Assembly (NCBI GenBank): GCA_029570375.1
Contig: JAKPXB010000040.1
Span: 91,464-155,463, forward strand
DNA length: 64,000 bases
Source: Bacillota bacterium
GTDB lineage: Bacteria; Bacillota; Clostridia; Saccharofermentanales; DTU023
Direction: 5' to 3'
The notes under the pieces were generated by a model that ran no database searches, had not been told where the DNA came from, and saw only the letters and a list, made by a program, of their open reading frames with translations. A program made the position numbers and the translations under genes. How positions within the stretch are numbered: position 1 is the first letter of the stretch; every line of letters starts with the position of its first letter. Below are positions 20,130-30,326 of this stretch, piece by piece.

Positions 20130-20150
20130 ATGCGCCACATTTTGGCGCAT
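20130..20150. promoter_or_regulatory. Operator-like palindrome upstream of the 353-aa gene
   Basis: ATGCGCCA-CATTT-TGGCGCAT, perfect 8-bp arms. Confidence 0.45.
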
Positions 20151-20284
20151 TGTGATATATTTATATTTACGAATAACGTAAATTATAAATAAAACACCGC
20201 GCCGTATTCAGGAAGCACTCTGAGACGGCGCGGCTGTATCAATCAGTTATTTTTATAGCGTTATGTTACTGCGCGAAGCCGGAT

Positions 20285-21481
20285 CTATCCGACACGCCCC
20301 GGGTAAGCCTGAAGTGCCGTCGCCAGCACTCTCATCGCTTCGGCGAGGTCCTCCGTATTCAGCACATAGGCGAGTCTCACTTCATCAACGCCCATACCGG
20401 GGGTCTGGTAAAAATTCTCAACAGGTGCTACCATCACCGATTTGCCATCGAGCTGGAATTCTGTCAACAGCCAGATCGCGAATTTCTCCGCGTTATCTAC
20501 AGGCAGCTTGGCTATCGCGTAAAAAGCTCCGCCGGGGCGTTCGCACAGCACCCCGTCCATCTTTTGAAGCGCGTCAATCATGATATTGCGTCTCGCCTCA
20601 TAGCGCTCGCGGATGGGTGTGAAGTAATCAGGTTCCAGGTCATACAGAGCCTTAGCGCCAATCATTTCAATAGTGGGCACACAGAGACGGGCTTGCCCAA
20701 GTTTCAGCGCGGCGCTCATGACATCCCTGTTCTTGCATGTCAGTGAGCCGATACGCGCTCCGCAAGCGGAGAAGCGTTTGGAAACGCTGTCAATGATCAT
20801 GACGCGGTCAAGAATATCAGTCATAGAGCCGAAGCTCGTAGCCTGTTTCCCATCGTAGCAGAATTCGCGGTAAACTTCGTCCGCAATGATAAAGAGTTGA
20901 TGGTCGCGCGCGATATCCGCTATCATGCGGATTTCCTCGGCAGAATAGACAGCGCCCGTCGGGTTCCCCGGATTCGAGAGCGCAATGCCTCTCGTTCTCT
21001 CCGTAATCAACGTTTCGAGGACCTCTCTCGAGGGGAGGGCAAAGCCGTTCTCAGGATGAGTGGTTATCGGCCTCAAAACAACATCATAGGGAGCGGCAAA
21101 TCCGCGGTAGTTGGTATAAAAAGGCTCGGGGACCAGGATTTCGTCACCCGCGTCGCATGAGATCAGGAACGCCCACTGAAGTGCTTCGCTCCCTCCGTTC
21201 GTAATAATAATATCTTCCACTTCATATGGAAGACCCATACGTTTGTAATAATTCGAAATGCTCCGGCGCAGCGGCTCCCAGCCATTCGAGTCAGCGTATG
21301 CCAGCACCTGGATGTCAGCTTTTCTCACTGCCTCCATGAAAACCTTCGGAGTCTCAATATCAGGCTGTCCGATGTTGAGATGATAGATTTTCACACCTCT
21401 CTTTTTCGCCTCATTGGCAAAAGGAACTAGTTTACGGATAGGCGATGCCTGCATGGCTTCGCTGCGCTTTGATACATTCAT
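20285..21481 (-). CDS. Pyridoxal-phosphate-dependent aminotransferase, class I/II
   Basis: YHLNIGQPDIETP, IALSNPGNPTGAVYS, IIADEVYREF, SVSKRFSACGARIG. Confidence 0.93.
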   Translation of the reverse strand: MNVSKRSEAMQASPIRKLVPFANEAKKRGVKIYHLNIGQPDIETPKVFMEAVRKADIQVLAYADSNGWEPLRRSISNYYKRMGLPYEVEDIIITNGGSEALQWAFLISCDAGDEILVPEPFYTNYRGFAAPYDVVLRPITTHPENGFALPSREVLETLITERTRGIALSNPGNPTGAVYSAEEIRMIADIARDHQLFIIADEVYREFCYDGKQATSFGSMTDILDRVMIIDSVSKRFSACGARIGSLTCKNRDVMSAALKLGQARLCVPTIEMIGAKALYDLEPDYFTPIRERYEARRNIMIDALQKMDGVLCERPGGAFYAIAKLPVDNAEKFAIWLLTEFQLDGKSVMVAPVENFYQTPGMGVDEVRLAYVLNTEDLAEAMRVLATALQAYPGRVG

Positions 21482-21608
21482 TCGATGGTACCCCCTTTTA
21501 GTCGAACAGCGTTTTCATAAGACAAAAGAACGAGAAAACAGGTAAAAATACCTGACTTACCCCGCATCACAATGATAGCATATCCAACGATTATGCTAGA
21601 ATGTGTTC

Positions 21609-22643
21609 ATGAAAAGAGTCCTCAGTTTCCCCGATGTCAACGATCGTATCGAATGGATCGGCACCCCCGAACAACAGCTTGCCATGTTAGAGGAGTATTC
21701 CCTCGACGGATTTGAAATCATCTGGTGTGATCAGAAAGTTCAGGAGCGCTTTCCTTCCGGGAAAGTACCCGGCATGCACCTTCCATTTTACGCTGACTGG
21801 ATGAGCTTCTGGCTGGAAGACCGCGACTGGCTCGACTATGAATTTGGCGGCCGCGCTGTCTGGCAGGAGTTTTTCCAGGGAGATAACAGGGAAGCGATGA
21901 TACGGTATCTGGGAAGCTCGCTTGAATACGCCGACGCGCAGCATGTCGAATACGTCGTTTTCCATGTCTCACAGGTCTCTGTCGACGAAGCGTTCGATTA
22001 TCAGTTCCACTATGACGATTTATCGGTGATCAATGAGACAATCAAGCTGATCAACATGTTGCTTGACCCTCAGGGGCCGGGAAGGACAGCGGCGACACGC
22101 GGACGCCCGTACCGGTTTCAGTTCCTGATGGAAAACCTGTGGTGGTCAGGACTAAACATGAGGGACGCCTCTCTGACGCGGCATCTGTTCGACTCCGTTA
22201 ACTATGAACATAAAGGGTTTGTGCTCGATTTCGGCCATCTGTTGAATGCCAATACGTCGATCCGGACAACGGATGACGCCGTCCGCTGGATTCACCATGT
22301 CCTCGATGAACATGAGGACCTGCTCCCTTTTATAAAAGCGGTTCACCTGCACCAGTCGCTGACAGGCGCCTTTGTCGAAGCGTCGTGTGCCCGGTACAGG
22401 GAGGAACTTCCTCCGACATCGCTTGACCGGCTGAATGGTCGGGAGCAGGACTATTACGACCGCTACCGCGTCAGCTACGAACAGGTCGCCCGCATTGATC
22501 AGCACGCCGTCTGGGAGATGCCGGGACTTAATCCGATCCTTCAGCGCATCAATCCTGATTACCTCGTTTATGAGTTCCGCTCGGCGACGAAAGACGATCT
22601 CTTCTCGAATCTCAAACGGCAGAATCGCTATTTCGGATTGTAA
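21609..22643 (+). CDS. Sugar phosphate isomerase/epimerase-like TIM-barrel protein (tentative)
   Basis: Start MKRVLSFPDVND; pattern GFEIIWCD..MHLPFYADW..VVFHVSQ..LMENLWW..FVLDFGHLLNANT..IKAVHLHQS resembles AP-endonuclease-2-like TIM barrels. Confidence 0.6.
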   Translation: MKRVLSFPDVNDRIEWIGTPEQQLAMLEEYSLDGFEIIWCDQKVQERFPSGKVPGMHLPFYADWMSFWLEDRDWLDYEFGGRAVWQEFFQGDNREAMIRYLGSSLEYADAQHVEYVVFHVSQVSVDEAFDYQFHYDDLSVINETIKLINMLLDPQGPGRTAATRGRPYRFQFLMENLWWSGLNMRDASLTRHLFDSVNYEHKGFVLDFGHLLNANTSIRTTDDAVRWIHHVLDEHEDLLPFIKAVHLHQSLTGAFVEASCARYREELPPTSLDRLNGREQDYYDRYRVSYEQVARIDQHAVWEMPGLNPILQRINPDYLVYEFRSATKDDLFSNLKRQNRYFGL

Positions 22644-22757
22644 ATACGTCCGGAACAGCCTGACGGTCCGGTAATATGAGCCTTCAGCAGCGGTTTCGCC
22701 CGCGGGTAGATGAAGGCTTTATCTGATACGTTTCGCCAGCGGATTTTCCTCTGTCTT

Positions 22758-23954
22758 TTAATACAGTTTGTAGAACTCGTCCACCAGCTGCTCGTGATGT
22801 CCGAGCACAATCATATGGTGATTCGCGATGGGTCTGGTGGTGAAATAATCGAGGCCTTTCGGGATCTCGACGGCTATCTGCGTGCGGCACAGCTGGCTCT
22901 CATGGAGACTATTCAGGATGCGGGCGTCCGCGGCGAAATAGGAAACAAAATCCTCACGGCATTTAAAAACAGTGCAGGCGCCGGCAGGCAGATCAGCCGC
23001 GATGGCGATACCGAGACCGCTCTCAAAGTGTGTTGTCAGTTTGTACTGCTCTGTCATGTTGAGAGGGAGAACACAGTGCGCGAAAACAATCTCATTTCTG
23101 GCGTGCGACAATCTGGAGGGATTGGCCATAAAGACTGGCTGCCCTGTCAGCTCACCGATCACAACCATCGATACAAGTGAACGGCTGTCGCCTTCACACG
23201 CGGCCCAGATTCCCTCGGCGTTGAGTACGGCGAGCGCAAGACAGCCGGAAATACAGGCGGGCTTGAGGAGATCGAAACATCTCAGCGTGATTGCGTCGAG
23301 CTGATACCTGTCGACAATTCTGCGGCAAGCACCGTACACGTTGAGAGCGCTCTCCATGGCCGGGGGATCATAGCCCATGCTTTTCAGCTGAAGTGTCCAC
23401 TGATTATCCTCATAAAAGTTTTTTCCCAACTCTTTGAAAATTTCGGACATCGGAATGTGAATGAGTTCCATCCCGCTGCGCTCCCTGAGCAAATCAGCGT
23501 CGACCGGCGCTCCGATCAACCAGTCTGACTCTCCTGTGACACCGAGGCGTTTCCCTTTCAACGCCTCTTTTGTACCAGACGCCCGCATCAGTACGCTGAC
23601 TCGTTTCGCGATATCACCGGGGTCACCGTGCAGAATCTCTCCCTTTCTCCCCCGCTCGCCAAGGAAAGAGAGAATCTCCATCGACGCGGCGAGAGAGTTA
23701 TGTGTGGGCATCGTCAACAGGTAGTATGGACCTTCGATCTTGTCATAAACAGATTGAAAAAGCTGTTCAGAACCTCCCGAGCCGATAAAAAACAATGACA
23801 TCGGCTGCCGAGCGAAAGCCTCAAAGTCTTCTGTGAACGCCAGTTCATAACCGAGCGATTCTTCGATCCGGCGGAGAAAATTCTGACATGTTTTTGTCAG
23901 ATACGGGTCCCTGTTATCATGCGGTGCTTTAATCAGCCAAACAAGTTTTTTCAT
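22758..23954 (-). CDS. L-fucose/L-arabinose isomerase-family-like protein (tentative)
   Basis: DAITLRCFDLLKPACISGCLALAVLNAEGIWAACEGDSRSLVSMVVIGELTGQPVFMANPSRL resembles the FucI/AraA-like C-terminal pattern. Confidence 0.6.
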   Translation of the reverse strand: MKKLVWLIKAPHDNRDPYLTKTCQNFLRRIEESLGYELAFTEDFEAFARQPMSLFFIGSGGSEQLFQSVYDKIEGPYYLLTMPTHNSLAASMEILSFLGERGRKGEILHGDPGDIAKRVSVLMRASGTKEALKGKRLGVTGESDWLIGAPVDADLLRERSGMELIHIPMSEIFKELGKNFYEDNQWTLQLKSMGYDPPAMESALNVYGACRRIVDRYQLDAITLRCFDLLKPACISGCLALAVLNAEGIWAACEGDSRSLVSMVVIGELTGQPVFMANPSRLSHARNEIVFAHCVLPLNMTEQYKLTTHFESGLGIAIAADLPAGACTVFKCREDFVSYFAADARILNSLHESQLCRTQIAVEIPKGLDYFTTRPIANHHMIVLGHHEQLVDEFYKLY

Positions 23955-24008
23955 TCGGAGCTCCTTCCGGGACATGACGCGTGTCAGACGCGGCGCTTCG
24001 GCAAATGG

Positions 24009-25970
24009 TCAGCGATCCGAGTTCGATGATGTGACTCCCTGCTCCCGGAGCGCCTCTCCCCGATGGCAGTATTTCTCAACGAAATCATCAATGTTTTTGC
24101 CGCGGAGCGCCTGCCAGGACGCCTTTGTCTGGGCAAAGATATCCTCTATGTTCTTCAGTTCTACACCGCGTCTGACCTTCATGGTCGTCGTCTTCACCAT
24201 ATCTTTAAAACTGTAAAAATAGGAACGTATACCTTTAAATGAAGGCAGACTCCTGTTCACTTCTTCAATAATCGAAGAGACGGCGCGGAGAAACCCTTCT
24301 TCAGTCGCTTCCGAACCCTGCAGCTCGCGGAATTTCTCTTCATCAATGACTATCTTTGCCGTGATGACAATCTCGCCAGGCGATCCTTCATAACCGAAGA
24401 CGAGCGAATCGCGCACGATCTCGTGGCGGTTGATCAGGGCTTCCAGTTCCTCCGGGAATATTTTTTTGCCGTTCGAGAGCACAATCATCGATTTGCTCCG
24501 TCCCGTGATCATCAGGCCGCCCCTTCTCGTGAAATAACCGATATCTCCTGTATGAAGCCATCCATCCTCGTCTATCGCTTCCGCGGTCGCCTCCGGATCG
24601 TCGAGATAACCCTTCATCACGATGGCGGAACGGACGAGAATTTCCCCCGGTATCCCGTGTTTTCTGCCGTTATCGATGGCGACCTCGACGCCCGACAGCG
24701 GCTGCCCGATCGTTCCGAACAGGTTGACCTTTGTGTTGCCGCCGCCGACAACAGGCGAAGCCTCCGTCAAACCGTAACCGGCGAGAACTTCAACGCCGAT
24801 GGCGCGGAAGAACCTGAGTGTTTCGTGTTCCACGGGAGCGGCACCGCAGATAACCCACCTGAGATTCCCACCCAGCTTATCAAGCACATCCTTAAACAGC
24901 GAGCGGCGCCTGTCAATGCCGAGCTTATAGAGCAGAGTTGATATAAAAAGACCGATTTTCAGCTTTTTCAACTGACCTGCCCGCTTGGCTTCACTCACCA
25001 CCCGCCGGTAGATCGCGTCAAGGACGGCGGGGACGACAACTGTCAGGTGAACGTGATGCTCCTCGAGATTGCTCCCAATATACCGCAATCCGTCACAGAT
25101 GTGTATCGTGCCTCCCAGTGACAACACGGTGAGAAATCCGCATGTATTCTCAAAAGCGTGGTGAAGCGGCAGCAGAGAGAGCGTGTTCATGTTTTCACAG
25201 AAATAAACAGAGCCGAGAAGTGCTCTGAGATCGGCAGAAATCGATCGATTCGTCAGAATCACCGCTTTGGCTGTCGCGCTGGTGCCGGAGGTGAATAGGA
25301 TCGCGGCGTCATCCTCGGGATCATCCGGCGCGAGAAGCGCTGAAACCGGATCCCCCTCGGGTAATTCGCCGTTAAGCGCGTCATCCAGAATGAAAAGCGT
25401 GTCATCTTCCTCCATGCTTTCTCTGACGGCGCCCCTCTGCGCCTCGGTCATCAGACCGCGATCCATGACGACGCGGTATTTCAATAATGGAAGTTCCTCG
25501 CGCATGGCTTCTACATGTTCATGCCAGGATGCATCGTAGACAAACATGACGGACTGGCTGCGCCGGACAATCGGAAGGAGTTCCTGCGGTTTCAGAAGGC
25601 GGTCAAGTGGAACTATCACGCCGAACCCTGAGGCTACCGCAAGCCACATGACCATCCACGGATAGCTGTTATCCCCTACAAGGGCGATACGGCTTCCTCT
25701 GGGCAGCCGTTCGCCGAGCCACGCCTGAACACGCGCGACATCGCGCGCCAGATCGCGATAGGTTCTTGACTTCAGTTCCTTATCGCGCGGTCTGACCCGC
25801 CAGCGGACGGCTTCCCGGTCTCCGTATTTTTCATATCCCCGGGCGATCACATCGCGCAGAGAAAAGAGCGGAGGCGCTTCATACCATGTCCTGCCCCTGA
25901 TGATTTCATATTTCTTTTCAGCGGCGGCCGTTCTCTTCCCGCCGTCTGTCTTTATTTCAAGCTTACACAT
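24009..25970 (-). CDS. AMP-binding acyl-CoA synthetase / ligase
   Basis: AAILFTSGTSATAKAVILTNRS; AGYGLTEASPVVGGG; DEDGWLHTGDIGYFTRRGGLMITGRSKSMIVLSNGKKIFPEELE. Confidence 0.93.
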   Translation of the reverse strand: MCKLEIKTDGGKRTAAAEKKYEIIRGRTWYEAPPLFSLRDVIARGYEKYGDREAVRWRVRPRDKELKSRTYRDLARDVARVQAWLGERLPRGSRIALVGDNSYPWMVMWLAVASGFGVIVPLDRLLKPQELLPIVRRSQSVMFVYDASWHEHVEAMREELPLLKYRVVMDRGLMTEAQRGAVRESMEEDDTLFILDDALNGELPEGDPVSALLAPDDPEDDAAILFTSGTSATAKAVILTNRSISADLRALLGSVYFCENMNTLSLLPLHHAFENTCGFLTVLSLGGTIHICDGLRYIGSNLEEHHVHLTVVVPAVLDAIYRRVVSEAKRAGQLKKLKIGLFISTLLYKLGIDRRRSLFKDVLDKLGGNLRWVICGAAPVEHETLRFFRAIGVEVLAGYGLTEASPVVGGGNTKVNLFGTIGQPLSGVEVAIDNGRKHGIPGEILVRSAIVMKGYLDDPEATAEAIDEDGWLHTGDIGYFTRRGGLMITGRSKSMIVLSNGKKIFPEELEALINRHEIVRDSLVFGYEGSPGEIVITAKIVIDEEKFRELQGSEATEEGFLRAVSSIIEEVNRSLPSFKGIRSYFYSFKDMVKTTTMKVRRGVELKNIEDIFAQTKASWQALRGKNIDDFVEKYCHRGEALREQGVTSSNSDR

Positions 25971-25976
25971 ACAAAC

Positions 25977-26534
25977 CTATGAGGGAAATATCTCTGTAAA
26001 GAGCCAATAGTGCGATACGGCGATGCCCGCTGTCAGAATCAGCGCAACAAAAGCGATGAGGGTTCCGGCGACAGCCAGCCCGCGCCCTTCACTCTGCCGG
26101 CGTTTCGAGCAAAAGCCCCCGATCGGTGTCAACACAAGACCGAGCAGACCGAACAGGGCGGAAGCGCCTCCGAAAACCCATGACGCGTAGTAATAATACC
26201 GGAGAAGAGCCTCGACCGTTCCCTCGTATAACAGGTAATTGGAAAACGCCTCTTTGAATAACGGAAACAGAAACAGACTCAACAGCGCGGATGTAAAACC
26301 AAACGCCGTCGCGCCGGGCACCCCTTTACGTACTTTGGCGGGAACAGGCGGCGCGTATGGAAGCGGTGCATGGTGAACCGGCTCCGCGTACACAGCAGGC
26401 GGCGCGTATTCGTAAGAGACAGCCGGCTTATCCTGGACAGATGGCACCGGCGGCACACCCGGCGTCTGCGGGGCGGGCACTTCCTTCTCCGCCATTAAAT
26501 TGTGTTCACTGTCGTGAACAAGATGATCGTCCAT
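25977..26534 (-). CDS. Small Pro-rich membrane protein (DUF4190-like)
   Basis: Pro/Ala-rich cytoplasmic N-terminus then several TM helices. Confidence 0.55.
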   Translation of the reverse strand: MDDHLVHDSEHNLMAEKEVPAPQTPGVPPVPSVQDKPAVSYEYAPPAVYAEPVHHAPLPYAPPVPAKVRKGVPGATAFGFTSALLSLFLFPLFKEAFSNYLLYEGTVEALLRYYYYASWVFGGASALFGLLGLVLTPIGGFCSKRRQSEGRGLAVAGTLIAFVALILTAGIAVSHYWLFTEIFPS

Positions 26535-26621
26535 AATTGTACCTTTCTAGAGCTGATCCGCCCCGGGCAATTCTTGCGATCATTATCGCACATCTCTTGT
26601 GATTAAACCGTTTCCGGACGG

Positions 26622-27644
26622 CTATTCTGCGGGGAATCCTTCAAATATTTTATCAAAAAGCGCGTTTATGCTCTGCTGGCTTTCAACAGACAGCTGCTCA
26701 TAGCGCTGCAATAACTCCCGACCGATTTCTGTCAGCGTACTGCTGCCGCCTTCCTGTCCGCCCGGTTTGCGGACGATGACTCTCGCTCCGAGCTGCTCCT
26801 CCAGAAGATTGAGGATCTGCCATCCCTTGCTGTACGAGAGTTTCATCCGAAGGCACGCCGTCCGCACCGACCCCGTCTCATCAATCAGACGCAGTAAAAC
26901 AGCGGGACCCGGGCCGAAGAACACCTTCTCCCGCGCGAGGTTGAGTTTGGGGCGTACACGCATCGGAAGCTTTAACGCCCGTTCATGCTGTGATTCAGCT
27001 CGCTCAAATAAATCCGGATCCCCGATGCTTGACAAAATTCCCTGATCATCGAGTTCCACACGCTCAACCGTTCCGGGCGCGACAGCGACGAGATCAGCGA
27101 AGGTGCGTCCCTTCTCCGCGCGCGCGATACCGCGGACAGCGTCCTTCCGGATGACAATCGGAAGCCCGTCCTCGCCTTCGAAGACCGGTACGGCCACCGT
27201 CGCTTTGGCAACCAGAAGCCTTGACAGCGAATCCGTACTGACGGATGGAACCAGCGGTGTCGCGAGAAAAATCTTCTCACAGTCTTTACACGTTCTGTCA
27301 ATGTAGGAAAGCCCTTTGACGGCGTCATCAAAAACGGAGGTTTTCCGCCAGTGAAGATTGTTGAGGCTCACGACGCTCATCCGCGCGAGATGTTTCTCAA
27401 GCGTCTCGCTCTCGAAACCGGTGATCACCACAATCGGCGCGACACCGGCCATCTGAAAGCGGATAATAATGCGTTCGATAAAGCTGACCTGTCCCGCTTT
27501 TATCATGGCCGGCAGTATCTGCTTGTCTTTGCCCGGATCGGAAATCGCTTCTTCCCGTTCCAGAGGTCTCGACGCGACAATGACAGCCGCGGCGCGCGGC
27601 AGGCTGTCGTTTATATTCAACTGTTTCTCTGTGTTCGCGTTCAT
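26622..27644 (-). CDS. MobA-like nucleotidyltransferase fused to ModE-like winged helix
   Basis: N-terminal AAAVIVASRPLE..KQILPAMIKAGQVSFIERIIIRFQMAGVAPIVVITG; C-terminal LIDETGSVRTACLRMKLSYSKGWQILNLLEEQLGARVIVRKPGGQEGGSSTLTEIGRELLQRY. Confidence 0.82.
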   Translation of the reverse strand: MNANTEKQLNINDSLPRAAAVIVASRPLEREEAISDPGKDKQILPAMIKAGQVSFIERIIIRFQMAGVAPIVVITGFESETLEKHLARMSVVSLNNLHWRKTSVFDDAVKGLSYIDRTCKDCEKIFLATPLVPSVSTDSLSRLLVAKATVAVPVFEGEDGLPIVIRKDAVRGIARAEKGRTFADLVAVAPGTVERVELDDQGILSSIGDPDLFERAESQHERALKLPMRVRPKLNLAREKVFFGPGPAVLLRLIDETGSVRTACLRMKLSYSKGWQILNLLEEQLGARVIVRKPGGQEGGSSTLTEIGRELLQRYEQLSVESQQSINALFDKIFEGFPAE

Positions 27645-27673
27645 TTCGCCTTCCTTTCGCCAACCCTGATGCG

Positions 27674-30247
27674 CTATTTTGCTTTCCTGTAATATGTGTC
27701 CTCCATGGGAAGCGCGGTTCTCATTTTACCGTCCAGCCGGAAGTAGGCGTGCGCGACAGCCGGCGCGATCGGTACACACGCGAGTTCACCCACGCCGCGT
27801 GCTCCATATGCGTGATCGACATACCCGGGACCTTTTACGATATGCGTCTCTATCTCAGGCACCCGGTTCGCACGGAAGAGACCATACGTGCCAAGTCTGA
27901 ATTTCGGAATGCCGCCTTCATTGTTAAAATACTCAGTCAAAGCGTAGCCGAGCCCCATGACACAGCCACCCTCAATCTGCCCTTCGACAGCCTGTATATT
28001 GATCGGCGTCCCGAGATCGTATGCGCCGACCATTTTCCGCAGTTCGCCCTTTCCGTCAATAATGGCTACTTCGCATCCATAGCTGTAACCGACATGGCTG
28101 ACAGGAAATTCCTTTGGGGATCCCATTGGATCTGTCGGCGGACCGAATTCACCGTAATACTCCCGGCCTTCCAGCTTTGCGAGATCGCCGCCCGCCGCCT
28201 CAAGCGCTTCTTTCAGTTTCGCCGCGGCTTGCCGCGTCGCCTCACCGGTCAGAAGCGTCTGCCGGGAGGCTGTGCTCGTGCCGGCGTTGGGAGTGCGGTC
28301 GGTAAAGGGCCTTTCATAGATTGTTCCGGAGACAGGACAGCCTATCGTCTCACACGTGATCGTCGTCACCATCTGGGCGATTCCCTGCCCGGAACAGGCG
28401 GCTGAAGTTCTGATATGAATCTTTCCGCCTTCGACGGACAGAATCGCACGCCCGAAGTCGGGAATTCCGACACCGAGACCGCTGTTTTTGAATCCGCAGG
28501 CAATCCCGGCGTAAGGACTTGACTGATACGCTTCGCGGACTGTTTCCAGACATTCTGCCAGGCCGCAGCTGGCATCGACAATCTGCCCGTTCGGCAGAAC
28601 GTCGCCGGGTCGGACAACGTTCAGGTAGCGGAACTCCCAGGGATCCATGCCTATTTTATCCGCCAGGAGATTGAGGTTGCTCTCGAAAGCGTAACAGCTC
28701 TGCGTAACACCGAATCCCCGAAAGGCGCCGGAGACGACATTGTTCGTATAGACCGCCTTCCCTCTGATATCGACATTCTGGAAGTTATAAGGTCCGCCCG
28801 CGTGCGTACAGGCGCGCTGTGTAACGGGACCGCCAAGCGAGGCGTACGCGCCCGTGTCCGCTACAATGTCCGCGATAAGAGCGGTAAGGCGGCCGGTTTT
28901 GTCGCAAGCGGTCGTCATCTTCATGACCATCGGGTGGCGCTTGGTGTGAACAAGCGTGCTCGTATAGCGGTCAAGTTTTACGTTGACCCGCCTTCCCGTC
29001 TTCCATGCGAGGAGCGCCGCGTGGTGCTGCACGCTCATATCCTCGCGCCCTCCGAACGCTCCGCCGACGAGCCCGGAGCGAATATGAATTTTCCCCTTGT
29101 CCACCTGCAGCATATTCGAAATCTCACGCTGCTCATCGTAGATGGATTGCGAGGCCGTGATCAGGTTGACACCGCCATCGTCCGACGGCCACGCAACCGC
29201 GCACTCGGTCTCCAGAAAGGCATGTTCTTCCCAGGATACCTTGTATGTCTCCGTTACGACATAAGCCGCCTCAGAGACGGCTTTTTCCGCGTCGCCGCGG
29301 ACGAGGCGCTCATTTGAAAGGATATTGCCGCTTTCATGAATCCTGGGAGCGTCTTCTTTCATGGCGTCAAAAGGATCAAGTACCGGCGGCAGCTCCGTGT
29401 AATCGACTTCGATCAGATCGAGAATTTCCTGCAGGCTTTCCTTTTTGCTGGCGGCGGCAAGCGCCACAGCATCTCCGATATAGTGAGTGATGTCCCCTTC
29501 ACGGATCATGACATCCCAGTCCTGGACGATGTGTCCGATTTTATTCTGAGGAACGTCCGCCGCTGTCAGAACAGTCACACAGTCGGGGTGTTGAAGCGCT
29601 TTTGCTATATCGATGCGGTTAACACGCGCCCTCGGATATTTAGACCGGAGTGCCCGGCCGTAGATCATGCCATCAAAGTGGTAATCATCCGGAAATTTCC
29701 CTGTGCCGAGAACTTTTTCCGCTACATCTACGCGGTGGTGCCGATCGCTGAGCGACGCGGTATCGGACTGTTCGGGGATACCCGCTTCCGATCGGAGCAG
29801 GCCGGCGGCTATTTCGATCGCGTCGATAATTTTCTTATATCCTGTACAACGGCAAAGATTTCCGACTAACGCTTTAGCGATCTCACCGCGCGACGGCGCC
29901 GGATTTTTATCGAGTAGCGCTTTAGCGGCCATCACCATTCCCGGCGTGCAGTAACCGCACTGAACGGCCCCCGCTTCGCCGAACGCATACACATACACTT
30001 CTTTCTCACGGGGAGACATGCCCTCAACTGTCGTGATATGCGCGCCGTCATACGCCGATACTTTCTGAAGGCAGGATTTAACCAGTCTGCCATCCGCGAT
30101 CACCGAGCAAGTACCGCACGCCCCTTCACTGCATCCATCCTTCACCGACAAAAGCAGGAGATCATCGCGCAGAAAATCTATCAGACGTTTATCCTGTTCG
30201 ATTGTATAAGCTTGATTGTTAACCGTTACCGTCCACGGCATAATCAT
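27674..30247 (-). CDS. xdhD: Xanthine dehydrogenase-family molybdenum hydroxylase (XdhD-like; [2Fe-2S] and Mo domains in one chain)
   Basis: DGCSEGACGTCSVIADG, QCGYCTPGMVMAAKALL, GNLCRCTGYKKIIDAI; then Mo-domain motifs GGAFGGREDMS, AYGARGVGE; near ygfK/ssnA/ygeY homologues. Confidence 0.88.
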   Translation of the reverse strand: MIMPWTVTVNNQAYTIEQDKRLIDFLRDDLLLLSVKDGCSEGACGTCSVIADGRLVKSCLQKVSAYDGAHITTVEGMSPREKEVYVYAFGEAGAVQCGYCTPGMVMAAKALLDKNPAPSRGEIAKALVGNLCRCTGYKKIIDAIEIAAGLLRSEAGIPEQSDTASLSDRHHRVDVAEKVLGTGKFPDDYHFDGMIYGRALRSKYPRARVNRIDIAKALQHPDCVTVLTAADVPQNKIGHIVQDWDVMIREGDITHYIGDAVALAAASKKESLQEILDLIEVDYTELPPVLDPFDAMKEDAPRIHESGNILSNERLVRGDAEKAVSEAAYVVTETYKVSWEEHAFLETECAVAWPSDDGGVNLITASQSIYDEQREISNMLQVDKGKIHIRSGLVGGAFGGREDMSVQHHAALLAWKTGRRVNVKLDRYTSTLVHTKRHPMVMKMTTACDKTGRLTALIADIVADTGAYASLGGPVTQRACTHAGGPYNFQNVDIRGKAVYTNNVVSGAFRGFGVTQSCYAFESNLNLLADKIGMDPWEFRYLNVVRPGDVLPNGQIVDASCGLAECLETVREAYQSSPYAGIACGFKNSGLGVGIPDFGRAILSVEGGKIHIRTSAACSGQGIAQMVTTITCETIGCPVSGTIYERPFTDRTPNAGTSTASRQTLLTGEATRQAAAKLKEALEAAGGDLAKLEGREYYGEFGPPTDPMGSPKEFPVSHVGYSYGCEVAIIDGKGELRKMVGAYDLGTPINIQAVEGQIEGGCVMGLGYALTEYFNNEGGIPKFRLGTYGLFRANRVPEIETHIVKGPGYVDHAYGARGVGELACVPIAPAVAHAYFRLDGKMRTALPMEDTYYRKAK

Positions 30248-30326
30248 CCCTCATTCAGCTGGTTATGGTCGGCTCTGCGCCGGTGACAACACGCCGGATC
30301 CGTTTTCAATCATGCGGAACGGCAGG

